19,752 bases of DNA from CALEUX01 sp964521525 (GCA_964521525.1 CAZFTD010000052.1:1-19752); one strand, 5' to 3'; counted from the first letter of the stretch, positions 8,430 to 15,931 are shown. Made by a program: numbers and translations. The notes: generated by a model not told the origin, from the letters alone.

Positions 8430-8471
8430 ACCATGTGTTTTTTGTGATGGGAAGTTAAAGAAATTTAGATG

Positions 8472-8479
8472 CAAAACTA
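8472..8479 (-). promoter_or_regulatory. -7 promoter box for the Hpt-STAS operon
   Basis: The minus strand reads TAGTTTTG followed by CATC, an exact match to TAnnTTTG. A T-rich -33 region lies about 19 bases upstream without a clean TTTG. Transcription start near 8466 gives a leader of about 37 nt and rules out the longer Hpt reading frame. Confidence 0.5.
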
Positions 8480-8652
8480 ACAATATTGTCGAAAAAAATG
8501 AAAAAAAAATGATTGATTGAATTTTGATTAACTTTTTATGCCGTTTCAGAATATTTGTCATTTTTTATAATGACGATAAAACCTTAATTTTATAATGCAT
8601 TTCAAACTATTATATTTAAACTGTTTTAATTTAGTTTTCTGGTTTTATTAAA

Positions 8653-8834
8653 GACTATAAGAAGTTTAGACGTTAGACAGATAGATTAAGACTTAGTAGA
8701 TTAAACAGACCTGTTGGTGCAGACAGGCAAAAAGGACGGGCTGTTATTAATTTTATTCTTCGTAAAATTATTATGGTTTTGTCTGTTTCCGATGAACCGG
8801 AACAAGTGTCTAATAGCCTTTTGTCTAAATAGTC
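8653..8834 (+). ncRNA. Candidate structured RNA, possibly 6S-like
   Basis: Four pairs of complementary arms are nested in order. GACTA 8653-8657 pairs with TAGTC 8830-8834. TTTAGAC 8665-8671 pairs with GTCTAAA 8823-8829. TTAGAC 8673-8678 pairs with GTCTAA 8808-8813. AAACAGAC 8703-8710 pairs with GTCTGTTT 8781-8788. The first three form a closing stem of 18 bp with small bulges. An asymmetric bubble follows (8679-8702 against 8789-8807, the latter with a mini hairpin), then an apical part that contains a hairpin at 8748-8770. A rod of about 180 nt with a central bubble is the general plan of 6S RNA, which is the reason for that suggestion; sequence identity to 6S was not tested. Strand is uncertain: one G-U pair and a 7-of-8 -7 box (TAGTTTTC, 8632-8639) favour plus. 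No clear terminator follows. It could instead be a gcvT leader. Confidence 0.4.
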
Positions 8835-8922
8835 ATTTTATACAATTACTAATTTAAAAGAGAAGTTTATAAGAATTATTTTGAAACGGACATCTGGTAA
8901 GCCGAATAACACTATTAGGAAA

Positions 8923-8930
8923 TAATTTTG
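8923..8930 (+). promoter_or_regulatory. Putative -7 box for gcvT
   Basis: TAATTTTG matches TAnnTTTG exactly and ends 13 bases before the gcvT ATG, so the leader would be under 10 nt. No TTTG at the right upstream distance. If it is used, the structured element at 8653-8834 is not part of the gcvT message. Confidence 0.4.
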
Positions 8931-8943
8931 ATAAATAATAAGG

Positions 8944-10029
8944 ATGAAAAAAACTGCTTTAAATAGCGTGCATCATGCATTGGGTGCAAAAATGGTTCCT
9001 TTTGCCGGATTTGAGATGCCAATAGAATATTCAGGCATAACAAACGAGCATATGGCCGTTAGGCAATTTGCAGGCATGTTCGATGTGTCGCACATGGGCG
9101 AATTCTGGGTTAAAGGACGCAAAGCCATTGATTACTTGCAGCGTATAACATCTAACGATGTGGCATTGCTTACTCCTGGTAAAATTCAGTACTCTTGTTT
9201 TCCAAACGGAAAAGGTGGCATTGTTGACGATTTATTGGTATACCAGTATTCTGAAGAGAAATATTTGTTGGTTGTTAATGCCGCTAACATTCAAAAAGAC
9301 TGGAATTGGTGTGTGCTACACAATGAAGAAGGTGTAGAACTGGAAAATGCAAGTGATAAAATTTCCCAATTGGCCATTCAGGGACCCAAAGCGGTTTCCA
9401 TTCTGCAAAAACTGACTTCAGTTAATCTTTCAGAAATCCCTTATTATCATTTTACAACCGGACCGTTTGCCGGCGTTGATGAAGTGATTATCTCCAATAC
9501 CGGGTATACCGGTGCCGGAGGTTTTGAACTATATATGTATAATAAAGATGCTATTAAAATATGGAATGCCATAATGGAAAATGGTTCTAAAGAGGGGTTA
9601 ATTCCGGTTGGGTTAGGTGCACGGGATACTTTGCGTTTGGAAATGGGTTTTTGTTTATATGGTAACGATATTGACGATTATACCTCACCTATAGAAGCCG
9701 GATTGGGGTGGATTACCAAATTAAAAGATGGTAAAGATTTAATTGACAAAGAATTGATGCTTAAACAGAAGCGACAGGGTGTTACTAAAATGCTAAAAGG
9801 TTTTGTATTAGAAGAAAAAGGAATTCCCCGGAAAGATTATGAGATTGTTGATAACAGTGGAAACATAATAGGTCAGGTTACATCTGGAACCATGTCACCA
9901 GTTTTAAAACAAGGCATTGGTATGGGCTACATTAATGCTGACTACCTTAAAAACAACGATACAATTTTTATACGAATTCGTAATCGCGATTTAAAAGCAA
10001 AAATAGTTAAGCCTCCTTTCATTAAGTAG
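8944..10029 (+). CDS. gcvT: Aminomethyltransferase (glycine cleavage T-protein)
   Basis: GcvT takes the aminomethyl group from the lipoyl arm of the H-protein and, with tetrahydrofolate, forms 5,10-methylene-THF and ammonia. The 361-residue length is normal. Family motifs appear in order: VPFAGFEMPIEYSGI (18-32), FDVSHMGEF (46-54), GGIVDDLLVYQ with Asp96 as the likely catalytic aspartate, GYTGAGGFELY, GARDTLRLEMGFCLYGNDID, SPIEAGLGWITKL, and the C-terminal barrel motif GQVTSGTMSP. The ATG is preceded by AAGG, but family alignment of the N-terminus (MKKTALNSVHHALGAKMVPF) decides the start. The other cleavage-system genes (gcvH, gcvP) are not in the window. The serine synthesis genes follow, so the neighbourhood serves serine-glycine-one-carbon flow. 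Confidence 0.97.
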   Translation: MKKTALNSVHHALGAKMVPFAGFEMPIEYSGITNEHMAVRQFAGMFDVSHMGEFWVKGRKAIDYLQRITSNDVALLTPGKIQYSCFPNGKGGIVDDLLVYQYSEEKYLLVVNAANIQKDWNWCVLHNEEGVELENASDKISQLAIQGPKAVSILQKLTSVNLSEIPYYHFTTGPFAGVDEVIISNTGYTGAGGFELYMYNKDAIKIWNAIMENGSKEGLIPVGLGARDTLRLEMGFCLYGNDIDDYTSPIEAGLGWITKLKDGKDLIDKELMLKQKRQGVTKMLKGFVLEEKGIPRKDYEIVDNSGNIIGQVTSGTMSPVLKQGIGMGYINADYLKNNDTIFIRIRNRDLKAKIVKPPFIK

Positions 10030-10372
10030 CTTTCAAATGATAACATTTTTGCTTTTGTAATGCATTTTTTGTGACAATAATTCGCAATTAAACTTCTTTT
10101 TATTATCGGAAAGAAAGAAAATTGATTATTAGTCAATGCTTAATCTACCTTTATAAGGTTAGTTAATTGCGTAGTTTTAAATAAAATATGTTGTTGGTAA
10201 TTTGTTTGAAAAAAAACATAAAAAAAATATTCCCACTGCTATTAGTAAAGCGGTATTAGTTGTAACTTTATCACCGCAAAAAGATGTAAAAAATCATGTT
10301 TTTGAAAAATGTGGTTTGTTTCAATTTTTGTATTAAGTACCATCGACCATTCTACTCTAATAAATATATCTG
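10030..10372. other. 343-base intergenic region upstream of serC
   Basis: AT-rich with homopolymer A and T runs and no protein gene. It holds a short palindrome ACCTT-TAT-AAGGT at 10147-10159, and a 5-bp inverted pair GCGGT 10250-10254 with ACCGC 10273-10277 that brackets a near -7 box TAACTTTA (10263-10270). The box would give a serC leader of about 100 nt. None of these is strong. No clear terminator for gcvT was found. Confidence 0.5.
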
Positions 10373-11443
10373 ATGAAGAAGCACAATTTCTCTGCCGGGC
10401 CATCAATATTGCCCGAATTCACAATTAAAAATACTGCCGAAGCAGTCCTGAATTTTGCCGGAACTGGTTTATCAGTTATGGAGGTATCACACCGCGACAA
10501 GGAATTCATGGCGGTTATGGAACAGGCCAGAAATCTGGTGAAGGAACTACTTGATGTTCCTGCTGGATATGAAGTACTCTTTTTAGGTGGAGGAGCAAGT
10601 CTTCAGTTTTGTATGGTGCCCTTTAACCTGATGAATAAAAAGGCTGCCTATTTAAACACCGGAACCTGGGCATCAAAAGCTTTAAAAGAAGCCAAATTAT
10701 TTGGTGAGGTGGTTGAAGTAGCCTCTTCAAAAGATGAGAATTTTTCGTACATTCCCAAAGGATATTCAATTCCTTCAGATGCCGACTATTTCCACATTAC
10801 TACCAATAATACCATTTTTGGTACAGAAATAAGGAAAGATTTAGATGTAAATATTCCATTGGTGGCCGATATGTCGTCCGATATTTTTTCGCGCCCTGTT
10901 GATGTTTCCAAATATGCCCTTATTTATGGTGGTGCTCAAAAAAATTTAGCTCCCGCCGGAGTTACCTTTGTAATTGTTAAAAAGGATATTCTTGGAAAGG
11001 TTGACAGAGCCATCCCAAGCATGTTGGATTACAGAATTCATATCGACAACGACAGCATGTATAACACACCACCTGTGTTGCCTGTTTATGCAGCTTTACA
11101 AACCTTAATATGGTTGAAAAATCAGGGTGGTCTGAAAGAAATGGAAAAAAGAAACATTAAAAAAGCTGATATACTGTATGCTGAGATTGACAGGAATAAG
11201 CTTTTTCGAAATACTGTTAAAAACATTGAAGACCGTTCAATCATGAACATTTGTTTCGTGATGAATGACGAGTACAAAGAATTGGAAAAACCATTCAGCG
11301 AATTTGCGGCTTCAAAAGGAATGGTTGGGCTGAAAGGACACCGATCGGTTGGTGGATTCAGAGCCTCTGTTTACAATGCTATGCCAATAGAAAGCGTTCA
11401 GGCTCTGGTTGATACCATGAAAGAGTTTGAACGGTTACATTAA
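10373..11443 (+). CDS. serC: Phosphoserine aminotransferase
   Basis: SerC is a PLP enzyme that transaminates 3-phosphohydroxypyruvate with glutamate to give O-phosphoserine, the second step of serine synthesis; it also acts in de novo PLP synthesis in some bacteria. The 356-residue protein starts with the family signature HNFSAGPSILPE. The PLP-binding lysine is Lys190 in YGGAQKNLAPAGVT. Other conserved pieces are VMEVSHRDKEF, FLGGGASLQF, the NTGTWASKA phosphate-binding segment, and GLKGHRSVGGFRASVYNAMP near the C-terminus, where arginines bind the substrate phosphate. It is followed by a probable terminator at 11464-11495, so serA may have its own promoter despite the obvious pathway link. 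Confidence 0.97.
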   Translation: MKKHNFSAGPSILPEFTIKNTAEAVLNFAGTGLSVMEVSHRDKEFMAVMEQARNLVKELLDVPAGYEVLFLGGGASLQFCMVPFNLMNKKAAYLNTGTWASKALKEAKLFGEVVEVASSKDENFSYIPKGYSIPSDADYFHITTNNTIFGTEIRKDLDVNIPLVADMSSDIFSRPVDVSKYALIYGGAQKNLAPAGVTFVIVKKDILGKVDRAIPSMLDYRIHIDNDSMYNTPPVLPVYAALQTLIWLKNQGGLKEMEKRNIKKADILYAEIDRNKLFRNTVKNIEDRSIMNICFVMNDEYKELEKPFSEFAASKGMVGLKGHRSVGGFRASVYNAMPIESVQALVDTMKEFERLH

Positions 11444-11463
11444 TATTGAAAAGCAATGATTAG

Positions 11464-11495
11464 AGGGGAAGTTTGTTTTTTTACATTCTTCCCCT
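11464..11495 (+). terminator. Probable terminator after serC
   Basis: AGGGGAAG at 11464-11471 pairs with CTTCCCCT at 11488-11495 across a 16-nt T-rich loop, then TTTGAATTTTT follows. It begins 20 bases after the serC stop. The large loop and interrupted T tract make it weaker than the other terminators here, and some read-through into serA is possible. Confidence 0.6.
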
Positions 11496-11579
11496 TTGAA
11501 TTTTTATTTGTGATTATTTTTACAAAATTCGCATCCCTGAAGTTTATTTAATATTTTAACCAGACCAAAAAATAAAAAT

Positions 11580-12503
11580 ATGAAGAAAGTATTGGTTGCC
11601 ACCGACAAACCTTTTTCAAAGGTTGCCATTGATCAAATTAGATCTGTTGTTGAAAATGCCGGATTCAAGCTCGAGTTGCTCGAAAAATATACCTCTGAAG
11701 CTGAGTTGCTGGCAGCTGTTGAAGATGTTGATGGTCTGATTGTACGCTCTGATATTGTGAATAGCAATGTACTCAATGCCGCTAAAAAGTTAAGCATTGT
11801 TGTAAGGGCCGGAGCCGGATACGATAATCTGGATTTGGCAGCATGCAGTGCTAAAAATGTTGTGGCAATGAATACGCCCGGACAAAATTCCAACGCTGTA
11901 GCCGAACTGGTTTTTGGAATGCTTATTTTAGCCATCCGTAAACATTACAACGGATCAACCGGCTCAGAATTAAGAGGCAAGTCCATAGGGATTCATGCTT
12001 ATGGCAATGTTGGCTATTACGTTGGTCAAATTGCCAAAGGATTTGGCATGAAGGTTTATGCTTTCGACCCGTTTGTAACCGCCGACCGAATGAAAGCCGA
12101 TGGTGTGGAGCCAGTGAACTCTGTTGAAGAGCTCTATAAAACCTGTCAGTTTATTTCGCTGCATATTCCTGCCAACGATGCAACCAAAAAATCAATCAAT
12201 AAAAAACTTCTCTCATTAATGCCTAAAGGGGCTGTTTTGGTTAACACCGCCCGTAAAGAAGTTATTAACGAAGAGGAGTTGGCCGCTGTAATGGAGGAGC
12301 GTTCTGACTTTATGTATGTATCGGATATCATCCCCGGCAATCAAGCCATCTTTGAAGAGAAATTTGCAGGTCGCTACTTCTTCACACCGAAAAAAATGGG
12401 AGCACAAACCGAGGAGGCCAACGTTAATGCGGGTGTTGCTGCAGCTAAGCAAATCGTTAATTTCTTTAAAACCGGTGATGAGACCTACCGGGTTAATAAA
12501 TAA
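11580..12503 (+). CDS. serA: D-3-phosphoglycerate dehydrogenase, short form without ACT domain
   Basis: Catalyses NAD-dependent oxidation of 3-phosphoglycerate, the first committed step of serine synthesis. The 307-residue protein is a D-2-hydroxyacid dehydrogenase fold with no C-terminal ASB or ACT domain, so it should lack classical serine feedback. Visible motifs are VRAGAGYDNLD (75-85), NTPGQNSNAVAEL (98-110) and VNTARKEVINEEEL with Arg225. Two features are unusual. The Rossmann glycine motif reads GIHAYGNVG (137-145), where GxGxxG is usual. The catalytic His of TPHxGAxT is Lys271 (FTPKKMGAQTEEAN). The same His-to-Lys change is known, from memory, for the Entamoeba enzyme and its Bacteroidales relatives, so this is probably an active variant. 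DUF1015 starts 23 bases downstream, which implies a shared transcript. Confidence 0.92.
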   Translation: MKKVLVATDKPFSKVAIDQIRSVVENAGFKLELLEKYTSEAELLAAVEDVDGLIVRSDIVNSNVLNAAKKLSIVVRAGAGYDNLDLAACSAKNVVAMNTPGQNSNAVAELVFGMLILAIRKHYNGSTGSELRGKSIGIHAYGNVGYYVGQIAKGFGMKVYAFDPFVTADRMKADGVEPVNSVEELYKTCQFISLHIPANDATKKSINKKLLSLMPKGAVLVNTARKEVINEEELAAVMEERSDFMYVSDIIPGNQAIFEEKFAGRYFFTPKKMGAQTEEANVNAGVAAAKQIVNFFKTGDETYRVNK

Positions 12504-12526
12504 TAACCCCAATTAATAACCAGCTT

Positions 12527-13774
12527 ATGGCCATTGTTAAACCATTCAGGGGATGGCGCCCTTCTCCTGAAATTGTGAAAAATCTGTCGTGTTTACCCTA
12601 CGATGTTATGAACAGCGAAGAAGCTGCACGTATGGCGGATGGAAAAGAATGCTCATTGTTGCACGTTACACGTTCCGAAATTGATTGCGAAAAGGGAATT
12701 GATGTGCATTCTGAAGTTGTGTATCAAAAATCGGTTGAAAATTTTAAAAAGTTTAAAGAGAAAGGTTGGCTGGTGCAGGATGATCAGCCACAATTCTATA
12801 TTTACGCCCAAACCATGAATGGGCGCACTCAATACGGTATTGTTGGGTGTGCTGCCTGCAGCGACTATGCCAATGGTGTTATTAAAAAGCATGAATTAAC
12901 ACGTCCCGACAAAGAAGATGACCGGATGATTCATATCAATATTAATAATGCCAATATTGAGCCGGTTTTCTTTAGCTATAAGGCTGTTCCTGAAATTGAT
13001 AAAATTGTAAAGGAAATAGTTTCGAAACCTGCAGAATACGATTTTATTGCTGAGGATGGTTTTGGACATCATTTCTGGGTAATAAGCGATGCTGCCACAA
13101 ATGCACGTATTGAAGAATTATTTGCAACCAAAGTCCCTTGTACCTATGTGGCCGATGGTCACCATCGTACTGCTGCTGCTGCCAGAGTAGGGTTGGAGCG
13201 GCAAAAGGCCAATCCCGCTCATACCGGTTCCGAAGAATACAATTTCTTCATGGCAGTACATTTTCCCGATAATCAACTGGCAATAATTGATTATAACCGA
13301 TTGGTAAAGGACCTGAATGGTTTGTCAGAAGAGGGTTTTCTTAAAGCACTTGACACAGCTTTTATTGTTGAAGATAAGGGCTCTGAAATTTATAAACCAT
13401 CTAAACTTCATGAATTCTCGATGTACCTTTCGGGCAAATGGTACCGACTTGTTGCAAAACAAGGAACTTATAACGATGCAGACCCTATTGGTGTGCTGGA
13501 TGTGACTGTTCTTTCGGAACATGTTTTGGATAAAATTCTTGGCATTGATGATTTAAGAACTTCAAAACGGATTGATTTTGTTGGAGGCATCAGAGGATTG
13601 GAAGAATTAAAGCGCCGCGTTGACTCGGGCGAAATGAAGGTTGCATTTGCACTTTATCCTGTATCGATGAAGCAATTAATCGATATTGCCGATTCAGGAA
13701 ACATTATGCCGCCTAAAACCACCTGGTTTGAACCAAAACTTCGCTCCGGGCTTGTAATTCATACGCTCGATTAA
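12527..13774 (+). CDS. DUF1015 family protein
   Basis: A 415-residue cytoplasmic protein of the DUF1015 family; biochemical function not established to my knowledge. Recognisable pieces are the N-terminus VKPFRGWRPSPEIV, LPYDVMNSEEA, HELTRPDKEDDR (122-133), and CTYVADGHHRTAAAARV with Asp210-Gly-His-His-Arg214. The DGHHR motif recalls the phosphate-binding GHRR-type motif of the ParB/Srx superfamily, whose members include the free-serine kinase SerK and the kinase SbnI; a serine or phosphoserine-related activity is therefore a reasonable guess, but only that. Location right after serA (23 bases) supports a link to serine metabolism. No signal peptide or membrane helix. A strong terminator closes the operon. 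Confidence 0.88.
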   Translation: MAIVKPFRGWRPSPEIVKNLSCLPYDVMNSEEAARMADGKECSLLHVTRSEIDCEKGIDVHSEVVYQKSVENFKKFKEKGWLVQDDQPQFYIYAQTMNGRTQYGIVGCAACSDYANGVIKKHELTRPDKEDDRMIHININNANIEPVFFSYKAVPEIDKIVKEIVSKPAEYDFIAEDGFGHHFWVISDAATNARIEELFATKVPCTYVADGHHRTAAAARVGLERQKANPAHTGSEEYNFFMAVHFPDNQLAIIDYNRLVKDLNGLSEEGFLKALDTAFIVEDKGSEIYKPSKLHEFSMYLSGKWYRLVAKQGTYNDADPIGVLDVTVLSEHVLDKILGIDDLRTSKRIDFVGGIRGLEELKRRVDSGEMKVAFALYPVSMKQLIDIADSGNIMPPKTTWFEPKLRSGLVIHTLD

Positions 13775-13799
13775 GTTGAATCTGTTTTCAAAACATTAT

Positions 13800-13830
13800 A
13801 AAACCGGCACATGAACTCTGCCGGTTTTTT
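13800..13830 (+). terminator. Terminator of the serA-DUF1015 operon
   Basis: AAAACCGGCA at 13800-13809 pairs perfectly with TGCCGGTTTT at 13819-13828 over a 9-nt loop, running into six Ts at 13825-13830. It begins 25 bases after the DUF1015 stop codon and directly precedes the promoter of the YggS-type gene. Confidence 0.93.
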
Positions 13831-13831
13831 A

Positions 13832-13864
13832 TTTGTGCTTGTTTTAACATTTTAAATAACTTTG
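13832..13864 (+). promoter_or_regulatory. Bacteroidota promoter for the YggS-type gene
   Basis: A -33 TTTG at 13832-13835 and an exact -7 box TAACTTTG at 13857-13864 are 21 bases apart, close to the Bacteroidota consensus. Transcription would begin near 13868-13871. This places a possible TTG start at 13862 upstream of the message and supports the ATG at 13895. Confidence 0.65.
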
Positions 13865-13894
13865 CATGATGCAATTAATAGAAAGCATATAGAT

Positions 13895-14566
13895 ATGTTG
13901 GTAGCTGATAGATTAAAAAGCATAAAAGAGACCATTCCCGCCAGCGTTACTTTGGTTGCTGTATCCAAAACGCACCCGGTTGAAACCATTTTGCAGGCAT
14001 ACCAGGCCGGACAACGGCATTTTGGAGAAAATAAGGTTCAGGAACTAACATCAAAAGTACCTCTGATACCTAATGATGTAATTTGGCATATGATTGGGCA
14101 TCTTCAATCGAACAAAGTAAAATATATAGCACCATTTATAAACCTGATACATGGCGTTGATTCTTTTAAGTTGCTTCAGGTCGTTAATAAGGAAGCCTTA
14201 AAAAATAACCGTATTATTGATTGTTTGCTGCAGGTACATATTGCCGCCGAAACCACCAAATTTGGCTTTTTGGAAGATGAGATTATTAGTATGCTTAAAA
14301 ATGAAGCATACCTTCAGCTTAAAAACATTCGAATTTGTGGCTTAATGGGGATGGCTACCTTTACCAACAATCAGGAACAGGTGCGACAGGAATTCAGAGG
14401 GCTTAAAAGTTTGTTTGACAAGTTAAAGGCCATGTTTTTTAACGATGATGAGAGTTTTAAAATTTTAAGCATGGGCATGTCGGACGATTATTTAATTGCT
14501 ATTGAAGAAGGTAGTACACTGGTACGTGTTGGTAGTGCTATTTTCGGGGACCGTGAATATCATTAA
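13895..14566 (+). CDS. YggS/PROSC family pyridoxal phosphate homeostasis protein
   Basis: A 223-residue single-domain PLP-binding protein with the fold of the alanine racemase N-terminal barrel. Family members bind PLP without known catalysis and keep free PLP and amino/keto acid balance. The PLP lysine is Lys25 in LVAVSKTHP. Other motifs are HFGENKVQEL, WHMIGHLQSNK, LMGMATFT, LSMGMSDDY and STLVRVGSAIFGDREY, the phosphate-binding end. The start is the ATG at 13895; an in-frame TTG at 13862 overlaps the -7 box and would give an N-terminal extension without family support. It stands alone on its transcript between two promoter regions. PLP-dependent SerC, three genes upstream, is a natural beneficiary of its activity. 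Confidence 0.93.
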   Translation: MLVADRLKSIKETIPASVTLVAVSKTHPVETILQAYQAGQRHFGENKVQELTSKVPLIPNDVIWHMIGHLQSNKVKYIAPFINLIHGVDSFKLLQVVNKEALKNNRIIDCLLQVHIAAETTKFGFLEDEIISMLKNEAYLQLKNIRICGLMGMATFTNNQEQVRQEFRGLKSLFDKLKAMFFNDDESFKILSMGMSDDYLIAIEEGSTLVRVGSAIFGDREYH

Positions 14567-14571
14567 TGTGC

Positions 14572-14601
14572 TTTGCAGATTGAGGCTTTTGGTTATATTT
14601 G
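14572..14601 (+). promoter_or_regulatory. Bacteroidota promoter for the DHOD-like gene
   Basis: TTTG at 14572-14575 and an exact -7 box TATATTTG at 14594-14601 are 18 bases apart. Transcription start near 14606 would give a leader of about 25 nt before the ATG at 14632. It begins only 6 bases after the upstream gene's stop. Confidence 0.6.
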
Positions 14602-14631
14602 TAAATCAATAATCGATCAAATTTAAGCATT

Positions 14632-15618
14632 ATGGCAAATTTGGAGACAACCTATCTGGGTTTAAAATTGAAGAATCCTATCATTGTTGGAAGTTCAGGA
14701 TTGACCAATAGTGTTGAAAAAATTAAAAAGTTAAGGGATGCCGGTGCTGGTGCCGTGGTTTTAAAATCGCTGTTTGAAGAGCAAATCCTTCATGAAATAA
14801 ACAGGGTGCTTCAGTCTAGCGAGGGTACAGATTACCCCGAAGCTATGGATTATATAAAAGAGTATTCGCGCGATAATTCAGTTTCAGCCTACTTAAAACT
14901 TATACAAGAAGCCAAAGCAACCGTTGATATTCCAATTATAGCCAGTATTAACTGTTTTTCATCCAATGAGTGGATTGATTTTGCCCAGCAAATTCAGAAA
15001 GCAGGAGCCGATGCACTCGAGTTGAATCTGTTTGTACTCAACACCGATAAAAATAGCGATGCTTCTGTTTATGAGGAAAATTACTATAAAATTGCTGAAA
15101 TGGTAAGCAAGGTTGTCTCCATTCCGGTAGCAATGAAATTGGGTAATAATTTCTCCAATCTGGTTTCGGTGGTTAATAAACTTTCTGTTTCCGGGGCAAA
15201 GGGTGTCGTGTTATTTAATCGCTTTTACGAACCCGATATTGATATTTATAATTTGTCGCTTACAACATCCGAAGTATTCAGCCATCCTGCCGATATTCGC
15301 CATTCTTTAAGGTGGGTGGCCATTGTGAGCGATAAAGTGAAGAATATTGATATTGCAGCGTCAACAGGTGTGCATGATGGAGATGCAGTTATTAAGCAAT
15401 TGCTGGCAGGAGCCAAAGCTGTTCAGGTTTGTTCATCGGTATATAAGGGAGGCCCCAATACAATTACTGCTATGCTTAAAAAACTGGAAAACTGGATGAA
15501 TGATAAAAAAATCGGTTCTATTGAGGATTTCAGAGGACTAATGAATTACGGAAAAATAAAAAATCCAGGTTTGTATGAACGGGCCCAGTTTATGAAATAT
15601 TTCTCTTCTTTTGAATAA
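14632..15618 (+). CDS. Dihydroorotate dehydrogenase-like flavoprotein without the catalytic Cys
   Basis: A 328-residue TIM-barrel protein related to class 1 dihydroorotate dehydrogenases. Likely FMN contacts are present: PIIVGSSGLT (16-25), VVLKSLFEEQ with Lys45, ASINCFS with Asn107, ALELNLFVLN with Asn132, AMKLGNN with Lys169, and the C-terminal phosphate loop STGVHDGDAVIKQLLAGAKAVQVCS (244-268). The active-site loop of true class 1 PyrD, NLSCPN, reads NLFVLN here, so the base Cys (or the Ser of class 2) is missing at residue 135. This suggests a flavoenzyme with another substrate; it should not be named pyrD. No pyrimidine genes are nearby. It has its own promoter and a strong terminator, so it is a one-gene transcript. 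Confidence 0.88.
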   Translation: MANLETTYLGLKLKNPIIVGSSGLTNSVEKIKKLRDAGAGAVVLKSLFEEQILHEINRVLQSSEGTDYPEAMDYIKEYSRDNSVSAYLKLIQEAKATVDIPIIASINCFSSNEWIDFAQQIQKAGADALELNLFVLNTDKNSDASVYEENYYKIAEMVSKVVSIPVAMKLGNNFSNLVSVVNKLSVSGAKGVVLFNRFYEPDIDIYNLSLTTSEVFSHPADIRHSLRWVAIVSDKVKNIDIAASTGVHDGDAVIKQLLAGAKAVQVCSSVYKGGPNTITAMLKKLENWMNDKKIGSIEDFRGLMNYGKIKNPGLYERAQFMKYFSSFE

Positions 15619-15646
15619 TTCCAAAAAATATTAACGTTATTTATGG

Positions 15647-15674
15647 TCCCCGGATTATCTCCGGGGATTTTTTT
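15647..15674 (+). terminator. Terminator of the DHOD-like gene
   Basis: TCCCCGGA at 15647-15654 pairs perfectly with TCCGGGGA at 15660-15667 over a 5-nt loop, followed by seven Ts at 15668-15674. It begins 28 bases after the stop codon. Confidence 0.93.
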
Positions 15675-15685
15675 AATACCAGAAT

Positions 15686-15715
15686 TTTGTTTTTCATTGA
15701 TAATGTGTAATTTTA
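15686..15715 (+). promoter_or_regulatory. Weak promoter candidate for the lipoprotein operon
   Basis: TTTG at 15686-15689 and TAATTTTA at 15708-15715 (7 of 8) are 18 bases apart. Use of it would give a leader of about 200 nt before the ATG at 15932. The rest of the 15675-15931 spacer shows nothing else I can name. Confidence 0.25.
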
Positions 15716-15931
15716 GGGTATCTTGAACGCAAGGTTTTTAAGATTAAGAATAATTTTTGTTGTTATAATATTATTTTGGTGTTCAGGATTTTACATGATT
15801 AAATCCCTTCATTATCTTACTTCAATACTTAACCTGTTATGAAACGAACATGTTTGCTTACAAACACAAATTTGGATGAAAACAAGTCATGTGAGTTCCA
15901 TCCGGTAATAAAAAGATTTAATTATTCACGG

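Larger units (their letters stand above)
8430..8943. other. 514-base non-coding gap between hpt and gcvT
   Basis: No convincing protein gene is present. From the left it holds the Hpt promoter (8472-8479), AT-rich DNA, a nested inverted-repeat structure at 8653-8834, and a -7 box at 8923-8930 just before gcvT. It shows no recognisable glycine or tetrahydrofolate riboswitch. Confidence 0.7.

Noticed and set aside
8430..8561. 44-residue hydrophobic N-terminal extension of the Hpt protein, resembling a membrane anchor
   Set aside because: Low-complexity AT-rich DNA with an exact -7 promoter box inside it; the canonical Hpt start is the ATG at 8429.
8944..10029. Glycine or tetrahydrofolate riboswitch upstream of gcvT
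   Set aside because: None of the conserved aptamer segments could be seen in 8562-8943; the nested structure there does not match either class by eye.
10147..10159. ACCTT-TAT-AAGGT palindrome as gcvT terminator
   Set aside because: Short, far from the gcvT stop and not followed by a T tract.
15839..15931. 31-residue N-terminal extension of the lipoprotein at 15932
   Set aside because: It would put the signal peptide internal; the inner ATG gives a normal lipoprotein signal.
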